Positions 1 to 6,704 of a DNA stretch of 14,258 nt are shown piece after piece. Each line of letters starts with the position of its first letter. The first letter of the stretch is position 1. The stretch is from positions 1-14,258 of the forward strand of contig JAOZLT010000012.1 of assembly GCA_029934675.1 (NCBI GenBank), written 5' to 3'. Position numbers and translations under genes: made by a program. Source of the stretch: Candidatus Altimarinota bacterium (GTDB lineage: Bacteria; Patescibacteriota; Gracilibacteria; UM-FILTER-43-11). The notes under the pieces are model-generated. The model had not been told where the DNA came from, did not search any database, and was given only the letters and a program-made list of their open reading frames with translations.

Positions 1-135
1 AGGTACAATTATAGGATTTGGGTTTGGAGGGAATGCGGGATTTGGCAGGTTTTTTGGTGACTTTTTTGCAAAAAATAATTTGTACACTAAAAAAGCTGTC
101 CCGACTGATAGAAAGACCTTAATGGTTTGTGACAT
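1..135 (-). CDS. Small membrane protein, N-terminal part (runs off left edge)
   Basis: The minus strand reads an uninterrupted 45 codons from an ATG at 135 to the window edge, starting MSQTIKVFLSVG. A hydrophobic segment at about residues 5-22 is followed by a Lys-rich stretch (FFAKKSPKN) and then a Pro/Asn-rich tail (NPAFPPNPNP). That is the layout of a single-pass membrane protein with the positive charge just after the membrane segment. The start lies 4 nt after the stop of the upstream gene, as expected in this operon. A plus-strand frame is also open across the same bases, but it has no start in view and does not fit the operon. The family is not recognised. By context it is another small virion or assembly membrane protein. 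Confidence 0.62.
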   Translation of the reverse strand, partial: MSQTIKVFLSVGTAFLVYKLFFAKKSPKNLPNPAFPPNPNPIIVP

Positions 136-139
136 GGTT

Positions 140-640
140 TTAAAATTGAATGTTTATATTTTTACTTTTTAAAATCTCGTTTAGCTGTGCAAGTTCAGAG
201 GTCGTCAAATCGTCCTGCAACCATATTGCAAGTGTGCCTGAACCTGTAGGAATGTAGAACCAAGAATTTTTACGGACATCGAATTTGATTATCAGCATTA
301 ACAGATCATCGTCTGTTTTCATTTTTTCAAAAATGGCAAGTATTGTCTCAAAATTAGTTCCTGCTTCATACATTGCTTGCTCGATCATATCAGCCCAAAT
401 AGCGTATTGAGCTTCGTAATATGTCAGATTAGTCTTTTTAACCTGATCTTTAGCGGCCTTGGCACTATCATCTGGCTCACGGGTTAGTTTTTTAACAATA
501 CGCAACACAAGGTAGGCTGTTACAGCTACGCCACCCCATATAACAACAACTTTAGCCGTATCCCAGGGATTTGTCGTAATAACATCTTGAACTTTCTTTA
601 ATGCCGTTCTGGCCCTATCCTTCTTATATACTCCGTTCAT
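140..640 (-). CDS. Membrane-anchored protein with annexin-repeat-like helical domain
   Basis: This 166-residue protein has a basic N-terminus and an Asn-Pro at residues 24-25, directly before a membrane segment at about 31-48. A charged linker (50-70) follows, then a compact soluble domain (about 72-166). The domain contains YAIWADMIEQAM, then GT at 94-95, then a helix ending KMKTDDDLLMLIIKFDVR. The pattern of a GT pair followed by two helices resembles small annexin-repeat-like domains in Bacteroidota mobile elements. I judge this by pattern only. The last part (WLQDDLTTSELAQLNEIL) looks like two helices. It is preceded by the 58-residue gene and followed 4 nt later by another membrane protein. 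A virion membrane protein is the likely role. Confidence 0.78.
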   Translation of the reverse strand: MNGVYKKDRARTALKKVQDVITTNPWDTAKVVVIWGGVAVTAYLVLRIVKKLTREPDDSAKAAKDQVKKTNLTYYEAQYAIWADMIEQAMYEAGTNFETILAIFEKMKTDDDLLMLIIKFDVRKNSWFYIPTGSGTLAIWLQDDLTTSELAQLNEILKSKNINIQF

Positions 641-656
641 CGTTGCGTTTTTATAG

Positions 657-833
657 TTAAATAAATTTAAGTGCCTTGCCTATCAAACCATGGTTCTTGT
701 TAACTTTGTCTGCAATTTTTATCAGATCATCTGACTTTGACTTTGCTAATAGTATTTTTATCGCTTTTTCAACGGCCAACGCCGTCAAAGCATCTTTAGC
801 TGTAATATTTATCGTTTTTTTGAATTTGGGCAT
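657..833 (-). CDS. Small basic helical protein (58 aa)
   Basis: Translating the gap on the minus strand from ATG at 833 gives 58 residues, beginning MPKFKKTINITAKDALTALA and ending ALKFI, with a TAA stop at 657-659. The ATG lies 2 nt after the TAG of the upstream coiled-coil gene, so the two are probably translationally coupled. The protein is rich in Lys, Ala, Ile and Leu and should be almost all helix, without a convincing membrane segment. No family is recognised. The overlapping plus-strand frame at 676-876 is a shadow of it. Coding is supported by the exact operon spacing and the absence of stops, not by homology. Confidence 0.7.
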   Translation of the reverse strand: MPKFKKTINITAKDALTALAVEKAIKILLAKSKSDDLIKIADKVNKNHGLIGKALKFI

Positions 834-835
834 AG

Positions 836-1759
836 CTATTGAGTTTTTCCGGTTAATAATTCAGTTACCTCAATAATTTTACCCTGATCGGCTGCAAATA
901 CATTAATAATAGCCCAAAATGCTTCAAAATGTTCGGGGGTCAGAGCCTCAACAAATGTTCGCAATTGCGCCATTGGGGCATCATACTTATTCTCATTGGC
1001 TGCGGCTTGCACATCGCCCGAAAGTGCTGCCTGAACAGATTCGGATGATACTCCAAAACCTGAAAGTGCTGCGGGGTTCTTTTTTAAGAAGGAAGTAACA
1101 AGGTCTGCTGCAACTGTACCAATTGGTAAGCCACCAAGTTTGAATTTTTCTGCTTTTGCCGTTTCAACATCTCCTTCAAGGGTTCTTACAACTCCGTCAG
1201 CTTTATCTAATTCCGCTTCGAGCCAGGATACAGATTCTTCCGATTCTTTCAATTGCCTTTTAATTTCGGCAACTACTGTCTCATTAGTCCTTTTGAGTTC
1301 GGCAATTTCAAACGCATGTTTAAATTCGCTAACTTTCACATCAACTATTTCATCTAAGCCCATTAAGCCTGTTAATGGTTCTGGTTTTTGTTCGGGCGGG
1401 GCCGCTTCCGGTTCTTTCTTTTCGGGGGGTGATTCTGCTTTTTTGCGTGTTGCAACTCGTGTCCGTGGGGCCTTAATTCGTATCAGTTGTGTAAAATCTT
1501 CCTGTATTTCTGCATCGCTATCTTCGCCATCAAATTCTAATATTTCAATAGTATCGGGTTTTGGCGAAAATGTAAGGGCATTATTAAATCGCTGGTCAAA
1601 GGTTTCTGCACCAACACCTCTTATGGTATGTCGGGTGTCAGTAGTTCCTTTTGCATCGTACTTTAAGTTAATCGAAAATGAGTAGTCTTTTCTGTTATTG
1701 TCGTAATCAGAAAATCTGTCTTTGATAAGATTGAAAATGTCTTTGATTTTTTTATTCAT
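836..1759 (-). CDS. Coiled-coil protein with Pro/Glu-rich linker
   Basis: This 307-residue protein has three parts. An N-terminal region (1-100) includes an acidic patch (EFDGEDSDAE). A Pro/Glu/Lys-rich linker (about 108-128, SPPEKKEPEAAPPEQKPEP) comes next. A long heptad-like helix (about 145-205) then leads into an Ala/Gly-rich C-terminal helical domain. No enzymatic motif is visible. The start is fixed by the leader AACAAACGGCA directly against ATG, behind a 20-bp palindrome. It is the first gene after that palindrome and begins a sub-block of four genes at the left end. Scaffolding, assembly or DNA-organising roles would fit a helical, linker-containing protein in a capsid operon, but none is shown by sequence. 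Confidence 0.85.
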   Translation of the reverse strand: MNKKIKDIFNLIKDRFSDYDNNRKDYSFSINLKYDAKGTTDTRHTIRGVGAETFDQRFNNALTFSPKPDTIEILEFDGEDSDAEIQEDFTQLIRIKAPRTRVATRKKAESPPEKKEPEAAPPEQKPEPLTGLMGLDEIVDVKVSEFKHAFEIAELKRTNETVVAEIKRQLKESEESVSWLEAELDKADGVVRTLEGDVETAKAEKFKLGGLPIGTVAADLVTSFLKKNPAALSGFGVSSESVQAALSGDVQAAANENKYDAPMAQLRTFVEALTPEHFEAFWAIINVFAADQGKIIEVTELLTGKTQ

Positions 1760-1770
1760 TGCCGTTTGTT
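1759..1770 (-). promoter_or_regulatory. AACAAACGGCAA leader motif, copy A
   Basis: On the minus strand, AACAAACGGCAA overlaps the ATG of the coiled-coil gene by one base. It lies 13 nt downstream of the 20-bp palindrome. The same 12-mer occurs at 8516-8527, 11398-11409 and 13454-13465, always on the coding strand of the leftward operon. It is not a Shine-Dalgarno sequence. It may be a translation enhancer or a binding site in the mRNA leader. Confidence 0.6.
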
Positions 1771-1783
1771 TTTATTACTGTTG

Positions 1784-1803
1784 AGACAACACATGTGTTG
1801 TCT
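1784..1803. repeat. 20-bp perfect palindrome, copy A
   Basis: AGACAACACATGTGTTGTCT is its own reverse complement. An identical copy lies at 8542-8561, with the same five bases after it on the plus strand (TTACT). As RNA it would form an 8-bp stem with a CAUG loop. As DNA it is a natural site for a dimeric regulator. It has no long T-run on either side, so it is not a typical terminator. It sits between the 112-residue gene and the coiled-coil gene, just upstream of the AACAAACGGCAA leader. Confidence 0.85.
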
Positions 1804-1829
1804 TTACTATTGATTATTAAAATTGCTTA

Positions 1830-2168
1830 CTAACAAATTGATGGTGTGATAATCAAAAATTCAACATACATCGTTTCGGATGTGCTGTCATTCGTAATTC
1901 TAAGGTTATTCTTGAAAAGCCGATTTTTATAATATTCGGTATTCATTGTTATTGAATTAATTTCTAAGGCTTCAATATCGGACGTGACTTTACCGGTCAG
2001 CGCACCTTCGGAAAAGGCGTTTACTAACAAGAAATACTTGTTATCTGAATATTTTACTATTTCGGATGTTGACTTAACTACCGAAACCAAATGCGGCTCA
2101 ATATCATAATTGATAATATCGAGTTCTGCCATTTTCTGTTTGATGTACTCAACGATATAATAGTCCAT
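1830..2168 (-). CDS. Small beta-rich protein, possible minor capsid component (112 aa)
   Basis: This 112-residue protein has a short amphipathic N-terminal helix (EYIKQKMAELDI). Alternating hydrophobic and polar strands follow, such as KYFLLVNAF, NLRITNDS and TMYVEFLIITP. It has no membrane segment and no catalytic motif. The strand-rich composition and the position two genes after other small beta-rich proteins next to the capsid candidate suggest a minor capsid, vertex or spike part. The C-terminus ends in Cys. The resemblance to the neighbours is in layout, not in clear sequence identity. The family is not recognised. Confidence 0.78.
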   Translation of the reverse strand: MDYYIVEYIKQKMAELDIINYDIEPHLVSVVKSTSEIVKYSDNKYFLLVNAFSEGALTGKVTSDIEALEINSITMNTEYYKNRLFKNNLRITNDSTSETMYVEFLIITPSIC

Positions 2169-2210
2169 TGCCTGTAATTGTTAAAGGGGATTATTACTAA
2201 TTTATTTGGT

Positions 2211-2402
2211 TTAGTGCTGTTCCTCAACCATACTCTTAACTTTACTCATACGCTCTTCATAGTTAACTCCATCGCAGGTGAACTTTACTGTTTTACCAGA
2301 TTTAGAGTAACCTGTGACCGTTGCGCCTAAGTGCTTTTGTCCGTCTAACATTTCAATATAATGTGTGACCGGATTGTGATGTCTGTGTCTTCTACGTGCC
2401 AT
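2211..2402 (-). CDS. Small basic protein, possible nucleic-acid binder (63 aa)
   Basis: The protein starts MARRRHRHHNP, a dense Arg/His cluster suited to binding DNA or RNA. A short beta-rich region (THYIEMLDGQ...VKFTCDG) and a charged helix follow. The N-terminal cluster plus small strand region suggest a virion DNA-condensing or packaging-associated protein, by analogy with small basic proteins of tailless phages. Its stretch GYSKSGKT fits the Walker A pattern by chance, because the chain is far too short for a nucleotide-binding fold. The gene begins 1 nt after the stop of the 119-residue gene. Confidence 0.72.
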   Translation of the reverse strand: MARRRHRHHNPVTHYIEMLDGQKHLGATVTGYSKSGKTVKFTCDGVNYEERMSKVKSMVEEQH

Positions 2403-2403
2403 T

Positions 2404-2763
2404 TTATTTACTATTTATGATTTCAAAATAAAGTGTTACATTATAGGGGTATGTTAAAGAAGCTGCTTGCAAGTCCTCAACATATCCTTTTAAAAATGAG
2501 TTGGGTTCGAGGGGCTGATTGATCTTCATCATACGTTTTTTCCTATCCCCGTCATTGTTATTTTTCCCAACCATTTGATTAATCGTTTTGCCTCTCCCCG
2601 AATTAAACGTAAGTGATACGTTGGCTAATTTTTGAGAGTTGGCTACTGAAGGATTGAAGTAAATCGCTTCGCATAAAACGGCTGACGGTGGTAATTTTTC
2701 GAGAAAATTAACCACGTCACCAGATGCCGCTATTGCTATTTGCTTTTCGATTATAGACTTCAT
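2404..2763 (-). CDS. Small beta-rich protein, possible minor capsid component (119 aa)
   Basis: This 119-residue protein has a short N-terminal helix followed by strand-like segments: AVLCEAIYFNPS, ANVSLTF, then a charged loop (NNNDGDRKKR). It ends with PNSFLKGYV and YPYNVTLYFEI. The order of strand, loop, Pro-containing turn and final strand recalls the C-terminal half of the capsid candidate (KTLYPNEKIDVRMKF then CVRIEL). It is spaced 1 nt from both neighbours, so all three genes are co-translated. A single jelly-roll or other beta-sandwich minor capsid protein is a reasonable guess. No family is recognised with certainty. Confidence 0.78.
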   Translation of the reverse strand: MKSIIEKQIAIAASGDVVNFLEKLPPSAVLCEAIYFNPSVANSQKLANVSLTFNSGRGKTINQMVGKNNNDGDRKKRMMKINQPLEPNSFLKGYVEDLQAASLTYPYNVTLYFEIINSK

Positions 2764-2764
2764 A

Positions 2765-3166
2765 CTATCGGCCTTCTAATTCGTCTTTGCGTAAGCAAAC
2801 CAGGTATAAATAAGCATTAAATGATGTATGTGATGTATTGCCGCCATCGGTCAAACTCCATTCGATACGGCTTTTGTCAATATCGACATTCATATAGTTG
2901 AAATACTTATCGTTAGGTGCTACATTTTTGCCACCGTGATAAATCATTTCTGATTCAAAATTGCTACCGAATATCTCTCTGCCGTCAATGCGAAGGGTTA
3001 ATTTTTGCAAAGGAAGCGCAGCTTCATCATCAATATTTAATGCTATGCCGATTATACGGCCATGTTCGTTGTCAGTAGTATGTACACCGTCTGATACACC
3101 ACCGGAGGACATTTCATCCGGACGAAGGTCTATCCTTTCAAATTCAACATTAATATACTTTTCCAT
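2765..3166 (-). CDS. Beta-rich protein, possible minor capsid or vertex protein (133 aa)
   Basis: This is a 133-residue soluble protein without a membrane segment. Strand-like stretches are RIIGIALNI, LTLRIDGREI, FNYMNVDI, RIEWSLTD and FNAYLYLVCL. The segment LTLRIDGREIFGS is similar in kind to IEITQDGRPILQE of the capsid candidate, which lies one gene upstream across a terminator hairpin. This hints at a related beta-barrel fold. It is the first gene after that terminator, so it would be made in smaller amounts than the capsid protein. A penton, spike or minor jelly-roll role is inferred from context. Confidence 0.78.
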   Translation of the reverse strand: MEKYINVEFERIDLRPDEMSSGGVSDGVHTTDNEHGRIIGIALNIDDEAALPLQKLTLRIDGREIFGSNFESEMIYHGGKNVAPNDKYFNYMNVDIDKSRIEWSLTDGGNTSHTSFNAYLYLVCLRKDELEGR

Positions 3167-3195
3167 TTTATGATCATTTTTTGATGTGAAAAAAA

Positions 3196-3227
3196 TTTAA
3201 TCAACTCCACTAAGGGAGTTGATTAAA
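3196..3227 (-). terminator. Intrinsic terminator after the capsid gene
   Basis: A perfect 13-bp stem, TTTAATCAACTCC (3196-3208) with GGAGTTGATTAAA (3215-3227), has a 6-nt loop. Read leftward, the stem is followed by a T-rich run (TTTTTTT, seen as A on the plus strand at 3189-3195). It lies about 20 nt after the stop of the capsid candidate and would end most of its transcripts. Partial read-through to the minor genes would set their lower level. Confidence 0.8.
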
Positions 3228-3248
3228 ATTTGCTTTAAAATTTTGGTT

Positions 3249-3899
3249 TTACATGCGGGCGTTTGCTGAACCTGAAAGTTCGATACGAACACAAGTAGCT
3301 GCACTTAGTCCTGCTCCAAATTTCATTCTCACATCAATTTTCTCATTCGGATAGAGTGTTTTTGGATTGTCGAGAACAATTTTACCAGCTCCAACGATAA
3401 GTTGAGTGTAAGTAATAGCTGTTCCTTCGGCTGCATTAGTATCACCAATCGCTACAATATGGTCGGCATTAAAGAATCTCTCCATCGAGCATTCCTGCAA
3501 AATAGGTCTGCCATCCTGTGTGATTTCAATAGTTCCGTTTCTCATTTGAGTTGTGATAAGTCCGAATACTGCGGCTGCCACGTCTGTACCGGCCACGGCT
3601 TGCAATGTTATTTCATCAATTAACATATACTCAGAATTTGGAGTTTTACCATCGCTAAGGTTTGTTGCCTTTGTAGTGGATATTACAGAGATGTCATCGT
3701 CTGATGCAAACATGTCGTCATAAGAGGTTGCACCACTTGGAAGTGCTTTTGCTGCGTAATAACCTTTGTCAATTACTTGTTGAGTTGGGTTTGGGCCATA
3801 AATAGCGTTGAATACCGCTTCGTCAGAATTTTTAATTACTGCTGACCTCTCATCGAATAACTGCTTCGATGTTTTTGTGTTTGTTTTTTTTGTTGCCAT
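3249..3899 (-). CDS. Putative jelly-roll major capsid protein (216 aa)
   Basis: The first 90 residues of this 216-residue protein are polar and likely a flexible, Lys-rich N-terminal arm. From about 90 on, strands alternate with turns: YMLIDEITLQAV (91-102), NGTIEITQDGRPILQE (121-136), ITYTQLIVGAGKIVLDNPK (162-180), YPNEKIDVRMKF (183-194) and CVRIELSGSA (203-212). A motif of an N-G-x-I-x-I hairpin, then LDNPKxLxPNExI, then a final L-x-G strand is how I recognise jelly-roll capsid proteins of small tailless Bacteroidota viruses. It has no membrane segment or enzyme motif. It is transcribed alone between a leader hairpin and a strong terminator, as expected for the most abundant virion protein. 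The length fits one jelly roll better than two. It could also be another abundant structural protein. Confidence 0.6.
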   Translation of the reverse strand: MATKKTNTKTSKQLFDERSAVIKNSDEAVFNAIYGPNPTQQVIDKGYYAAKALPSGATSYDDMFASDDDISVISTTKATNLSDGKTPNSEYMLIDEITLQAVAGTDVAAAVFGLITTQMRNGTIEITQDGRPILQECSMERFFNADHIVAIGDTNAAEGTAITYTQLIVGAGKIVLDNPKTLYPNEKIDVRMKFGAGLSAATCVRIELSGSANARM

Positions 3900-3957
3900 T
3901 TTTTTGTAATTTTTTAAAATTGTATTATTAAATTTCTTTACCCTTATTTTTTAATTT

Positions 3958-3997
3958 ATAAGCGGGGTTTGCAAGGGTTAAAATCAAATCCGCTTAT
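3958..3997. promoter_or_regulatory. Stem-loop in the leader of the capsid gene
   Basis: ATAAGCGG (3958-3965) pairs with CCGCTTAT (3990-3997), and inside it TTTG pairs with CAAA across a small bulge. It lies about 60 nt upstream of the capsid ATG. Read leftward, it is not followed by a T-run. It could be an RNA processing or stabilising element that protects the 5' end of a separate capsid mRNA. No good TAnnTTTG promoter is seen between it and the gene. Confidence 0.5.
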
Positions 3998-4009
3998 TTG
4001 TGTGTTTGT

Positions 4010-4504
4010 TTACTGCGAAACACGTCCGAGAGGGAAGTCTTCCTCAGTAAATTGTGGGTCGGGTGTATATCCTGGGTTATCAAAATACCTGAATGGGATA
4101 GTTCCTACTCCTGCATCGCCATTATCGCTGCCTGGTGCAAGTTTTTTCAGAACATCAAAATTCAAATAATCTTTAGCCAGAGAGATTCCTCCATAGGATG
4201 CTACGCCATACGCAACGGCCTGTTGAAAGTCGCCTTTCACCATCTGTTTAGCTGCTAATCCTGCGCCTACAAGAAGGGCTGGTTTAACGGCTGATTTGAT
4301 GTCACCGGCCAGTCCGCTAATTGCGCCAACCTTTTCGGCTGCACCATCGATACTGTCGTGTAACACCTTACCCACTACTATCCCGATCAGAAAACCTGCG
4401 GGAGTGAGTACGTCTTTTTTCATTGCATTGAAACTTACACCTTTAAGACCAGGTGCGCTACGCCTTCTATATTTAGCCGGAGTAGTCCTTTTTGCTTGTG
4501 CCAT
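4010..4504 (-). CDS. Gly/Ala-rich membrane-associated protein (164 aa)
   Basis: This 164-residue protein starts with a basic region (AKRTTPAKYRRRSAP). A hydrophobic Gly/Ala-rich middle follows, with likely membrane segments around GFLIGIVVGKVL and PALLVGAGLAAK. An amphipathic stretch (AVAYGVASYGGISLA) leads to an acidic C-terminal tail with PDPQFTEEDFP. The layout of basic head, glycine-rich membrane segments and acidic tail is common for virion membrane proteins of internal-membrane phages. The family is not recognised. The gene lies just upstream of the capsid candidate, and the start is preceded by an A-rich leader (AAAAAAAACAA) typical of Bacteroidota. Confidence 0.78.
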   Translation of the reverse strand: MAQAKRTTPAKYRRRSAPGLKGVSFNAMKKDVLTPAGFLIGIVVGKVLHDSIDGAAEKVGAISGLAGDIKSAVKPALLVGAGLAAKQMVKGDFQQAVAYGVASYGGISLAKDYLNFDVLKKLAPGSDNGDAGVGTIPFRYFDNPGYTPDPQFTEEDFPLGRVSQ

Positions 4505-4568
4505 TTGTTTTTTTTAAATTAATAATATGATTTGATTATATCCGCTTGTTTTTCAACTACACCGGACT

Positions 4569-4748
4569 TTATTTTAATACTCTTTTAGTCAGTTTTCTTC
4601 TCCTGCGAGGTGCGGATTTAGAAGCTAATCCGAGTGATTGTTGTGCCTTTTTTGAGAATGTAACATAAGCTATTACTCCCGTTCCAACTCCGATTCCAAC
4701 TGCGAGGTATGGGTTAGCTTTTATCCAGATAATTGCCTTTTCTACCAT
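4569..4748 (-). CDS. Small membrane protein with WIKxNP motif (59 aa)
   Basis: Translating the gap gives 59 residues, starting MVEKAIIWIKANPYLAVGIG. The motif WIKANP (8-13) is followed directly by a Gly-rich membrane segment (about 14-31), then a basic tail (PRRRRKLTKR). The same WIKxNP-plus-membrane-segment layout closes the 641-residue transglutaminase-like protein encoded next to it. The stop is TAA at 4569-4571. The gene lies 30 nt after the stop of the transglutaminase-like gene and 64 nt before the next start. A short virion membrane protein with a cytosolic or DNA-facing basic tail is a fair inference. Confidence 0.75.
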   Translation of the reverse strand: MVEKAIIWIKANPYLAVGIGVGTGVIAYVTFSKKAQQSLGLASKSAPRRRRKLTKRVLK

Positions 4749-4778
4749 TTTTTTAATGTTTTAGTGAATTATTTATGT

Positions 4779-6704
4779 TTAACTTTTTAATGTTTTAACT
4801 CCTAAGAATGTAAGCACCGCCACACCAAATGCAATAGCCGCTGTTGGTAATGGGTTCTCCTTAATCCAATCGGTGAAATTGCTACTGCTACCACCTGAAT
4901 TTTTATTTGGTGAAGTGCCACCTTCGTCAATACTTTTGTCTGCATTTTTCTTTATTGTAGCAAGACATTTAACATATTTAGAATAATCTTCGGGTTCTTC
5001 TTCTCCTTCTTCACCTGGTTCAGGTGGGTCTTCTCCACTTCCATCGTCTTTTTTAGAATATTTAGCCAAAAGGTCTAAGCATTCTTGCGAAACTTGACCA
5101 TTGCCCAACACTAATGGCAGTAATATTGCCAATGCTGCGGCTGCGTTTGCTATAATAGCGGCACTTGCACCACCATCACCAAGACCTCTTATTCCTTGTA
5201 TTGATGAGAAGTCGAGATTTTCAATAATATCGTAACCTTCGTATTTGTCAGTACTTCCTAATCCATTTATCTTGCTGTTTGAATTGGGATCAGTATATCC
5301 GTCCATCGGAACGAGATTCCACGGGTTGAGGTGCGCCCAAAATTGATAACCAGGTATTTTTTTAGCCTCTTTCAGAGCGTGTTTTTCAGCACCCCTCACA
5401 ACGGCTCTCTTAAACGGATACCAATCGCCGCCGAATGATTTACGCCAACGCCATAGGATTGAGTGTTTCCAATCGCCATCTAATTTGGAGCAATTGTATG
5501 TTTTAGAATAGAGCTTGTAAAATCTTTTTGTTCTTTCAGTAGCCGAAAGTCCGATTGCATCAAAGTATGCTTTAGGATTCCATGTTGCCTTTCCGCTACC
5601 CCACGTTGCACCATCATAAGGTGTGTACGAACCTTGCGCTGATGTGAGAGAGCTATCTTTATGATTTGGCATAAATCCAGGGGCCAATTTATCTGCGATA
5701 TGGAAAATATTTAACCTCACTACTGCTAATGCGGCTAATCTTACTGTTACCATTGCAAATTTTGCAACTCCATTTTTACCACAACCACCATCTAACCCAT
5801 CAAGGGCAACGTCCCTGTTACGGTGCTGCCTTTGCTGCCGTGGTTGGCTGTAATAGCACGAATTATAAACATCTTCGATTGTTGCAGTACCGGCATAATA
5901 TTTTTCAATAGTTTGGAAAAGCTCAACAAAAATCGGGTTTTTCTTCTCCAATTTTACTACTTCGCTTAATGCTGTAATGCGTGAATGCGGATCATCAAAG
6001 TTCTTTAGCAAATGATTAACAAACAAAAGAGCATCGTTAGGATGAATAATTGATTGAATTTCATTCGGACTTTCGAGTAATCGGGCCTTAAATTTGTGGA
6101 GAAAGGTTTTAATGTCGTTTCCATCACCATTTAACCCGTTCAATAATTGAATTGGAATGCCTGTCATAGCGTTATAATCTTTATTTTTGTGAAATTGTTT
6201 TTCGGTATTGGCTGCTCCAATAACCCCATCAATGGTGTAATAGCTTTTGCCGTTTGGCACTATTACATACACATGTTGCCATTCATCGCCTGCGTTATAT
6301 TTTGTAACTCTGAATTGGTGTTTTATTCCAAGATTTTTCAGTATGGAAGATGCGAAAATGCTCATACAGTCACAATCAACTCCATCATTTCTGTCGGCCC
6401 AGGAACGTGCGGGCCGTCTTAATTCTTCTATATTCTCACGGTCTTCTTTATACTGTAAGTGATCATACATAAATTGCCAAACATTTGTAATTGTCTGCTT
6501 TACGGAATCACCTTTAAGTAGTGGGGCCAGCCGTGCAGTATCAGACCGGTATTTAGTCGAAATTTCAGCCATCATCTTAACGGTGTAATCTACATCGCCA
6601 TTTTCGGACAAAACAGGATCGCTATATTCCGGTTTTGGAAATAAATATTCAAAACGCTTACCGTCCTTAATATTTCTACGTCCTGTTGTTAGTGATAATG
6701 CCAT
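4779..6704 (-). CDS. Transglutaminase-fold protein with membrane segments (641 aa)
   Basis: The N-terminal 190 residues show a transglutaminase-like (papain-fold) core. The motif GVDCDCMSIF places a catalytic Cys at 111, with LKNLGI after it. EWQHVYV gives His144 and YYTIDGV gives Asp159, completing a Cys-His-Asp triad. The middle region has a hydrophobic stretch (315-338) and Trp-rich segments. A second membrane segment lies at about 514-534, an acidic Pro/Glu linker at 553-573, and WIKENP (613-618) directly before a last membrane segment (619-636). Short GLxG-type motifs recur at 188-193, 302-307, 480-483 and 503-509. It could be a peptidase or amidase that opens the envelope during entry or lysis, or an assembly protease. 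It starts directly after the stop of the WHy gene. Confidence 0.82.
   Translation of the reverse strand: MALSLTTGRRNIKDGKRFEYLFPKPEYSDPVLSENGDVDYTVKMMAEISTKYRSDTARLAPLLKGDSVKQTITNVWQFMYDHLQYKEDRENIEELRRPARSWADRNDGVDCDCMSIFASSILKNLGIKHQFRVTKYNAGDEWQHVYVIVPNGKSYYTIDGVIGAANTEKQFHKNKDYNAMTGIPIQLLNGLNGDGNDIKTFLHKFKARLLESPNEIQSIIHPNDALLFVNHLLKNFDDPHSRITALSEVVKLEKKNPIFVELFQTIEKYYAGTATIEDVYNSCYYSQPRQQRQHRNRDVALDGLDGGCGKNGVAKFAMVTVRLAALAVVRLNIFHIADKLAPGFMPNHKDSSLTSAQGSYTPYDGATWGSGKATWNPKAYFDAIGLSATERTKRFYKLYSKTYNCSKLDGDWKHSILWRWRKSFGGDWYPFKRAVVRGAEKHALKEAKKIPGYQFWAHLNPWNLVPMDGYTDPNSNSKINGLGSTDKYEGYDIIENLDFSSIQGIRGLGDGGASAAIIANAAAALAILLPLVLGNGQVSQECLDLLAKYSKKDDGSGEDPPEPGEEGEEEPEDYSKYVKCLATIKKNADKSIDEGGTSPNKNSGGSSSNFTDWIKENPLPTAAIAFGVAVLTFLGVKTLKS

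Noticed and set aside
2..172. Plus-strand open frame at the left edge
   Set aside because: It has no start in view, overlaps two well-placed minus-strand genes and encodes nothing domain-like. The minus-strand reading fits the operon spacing.
1140..1685. Plus-strand 181-codon open frame
   Set aside because: It is antisense to the coiled-coil gene. Its Ser-rich low-complexity product is a shadow of the opposite codons.
2211..2402. Walker A-like GYSKSGKT in the 63-residue protein, as a packaging ATPase
   Set aside because: The chain is far too short for a P-loop fold and has no Walker B or preceding strand. It is a chance match.
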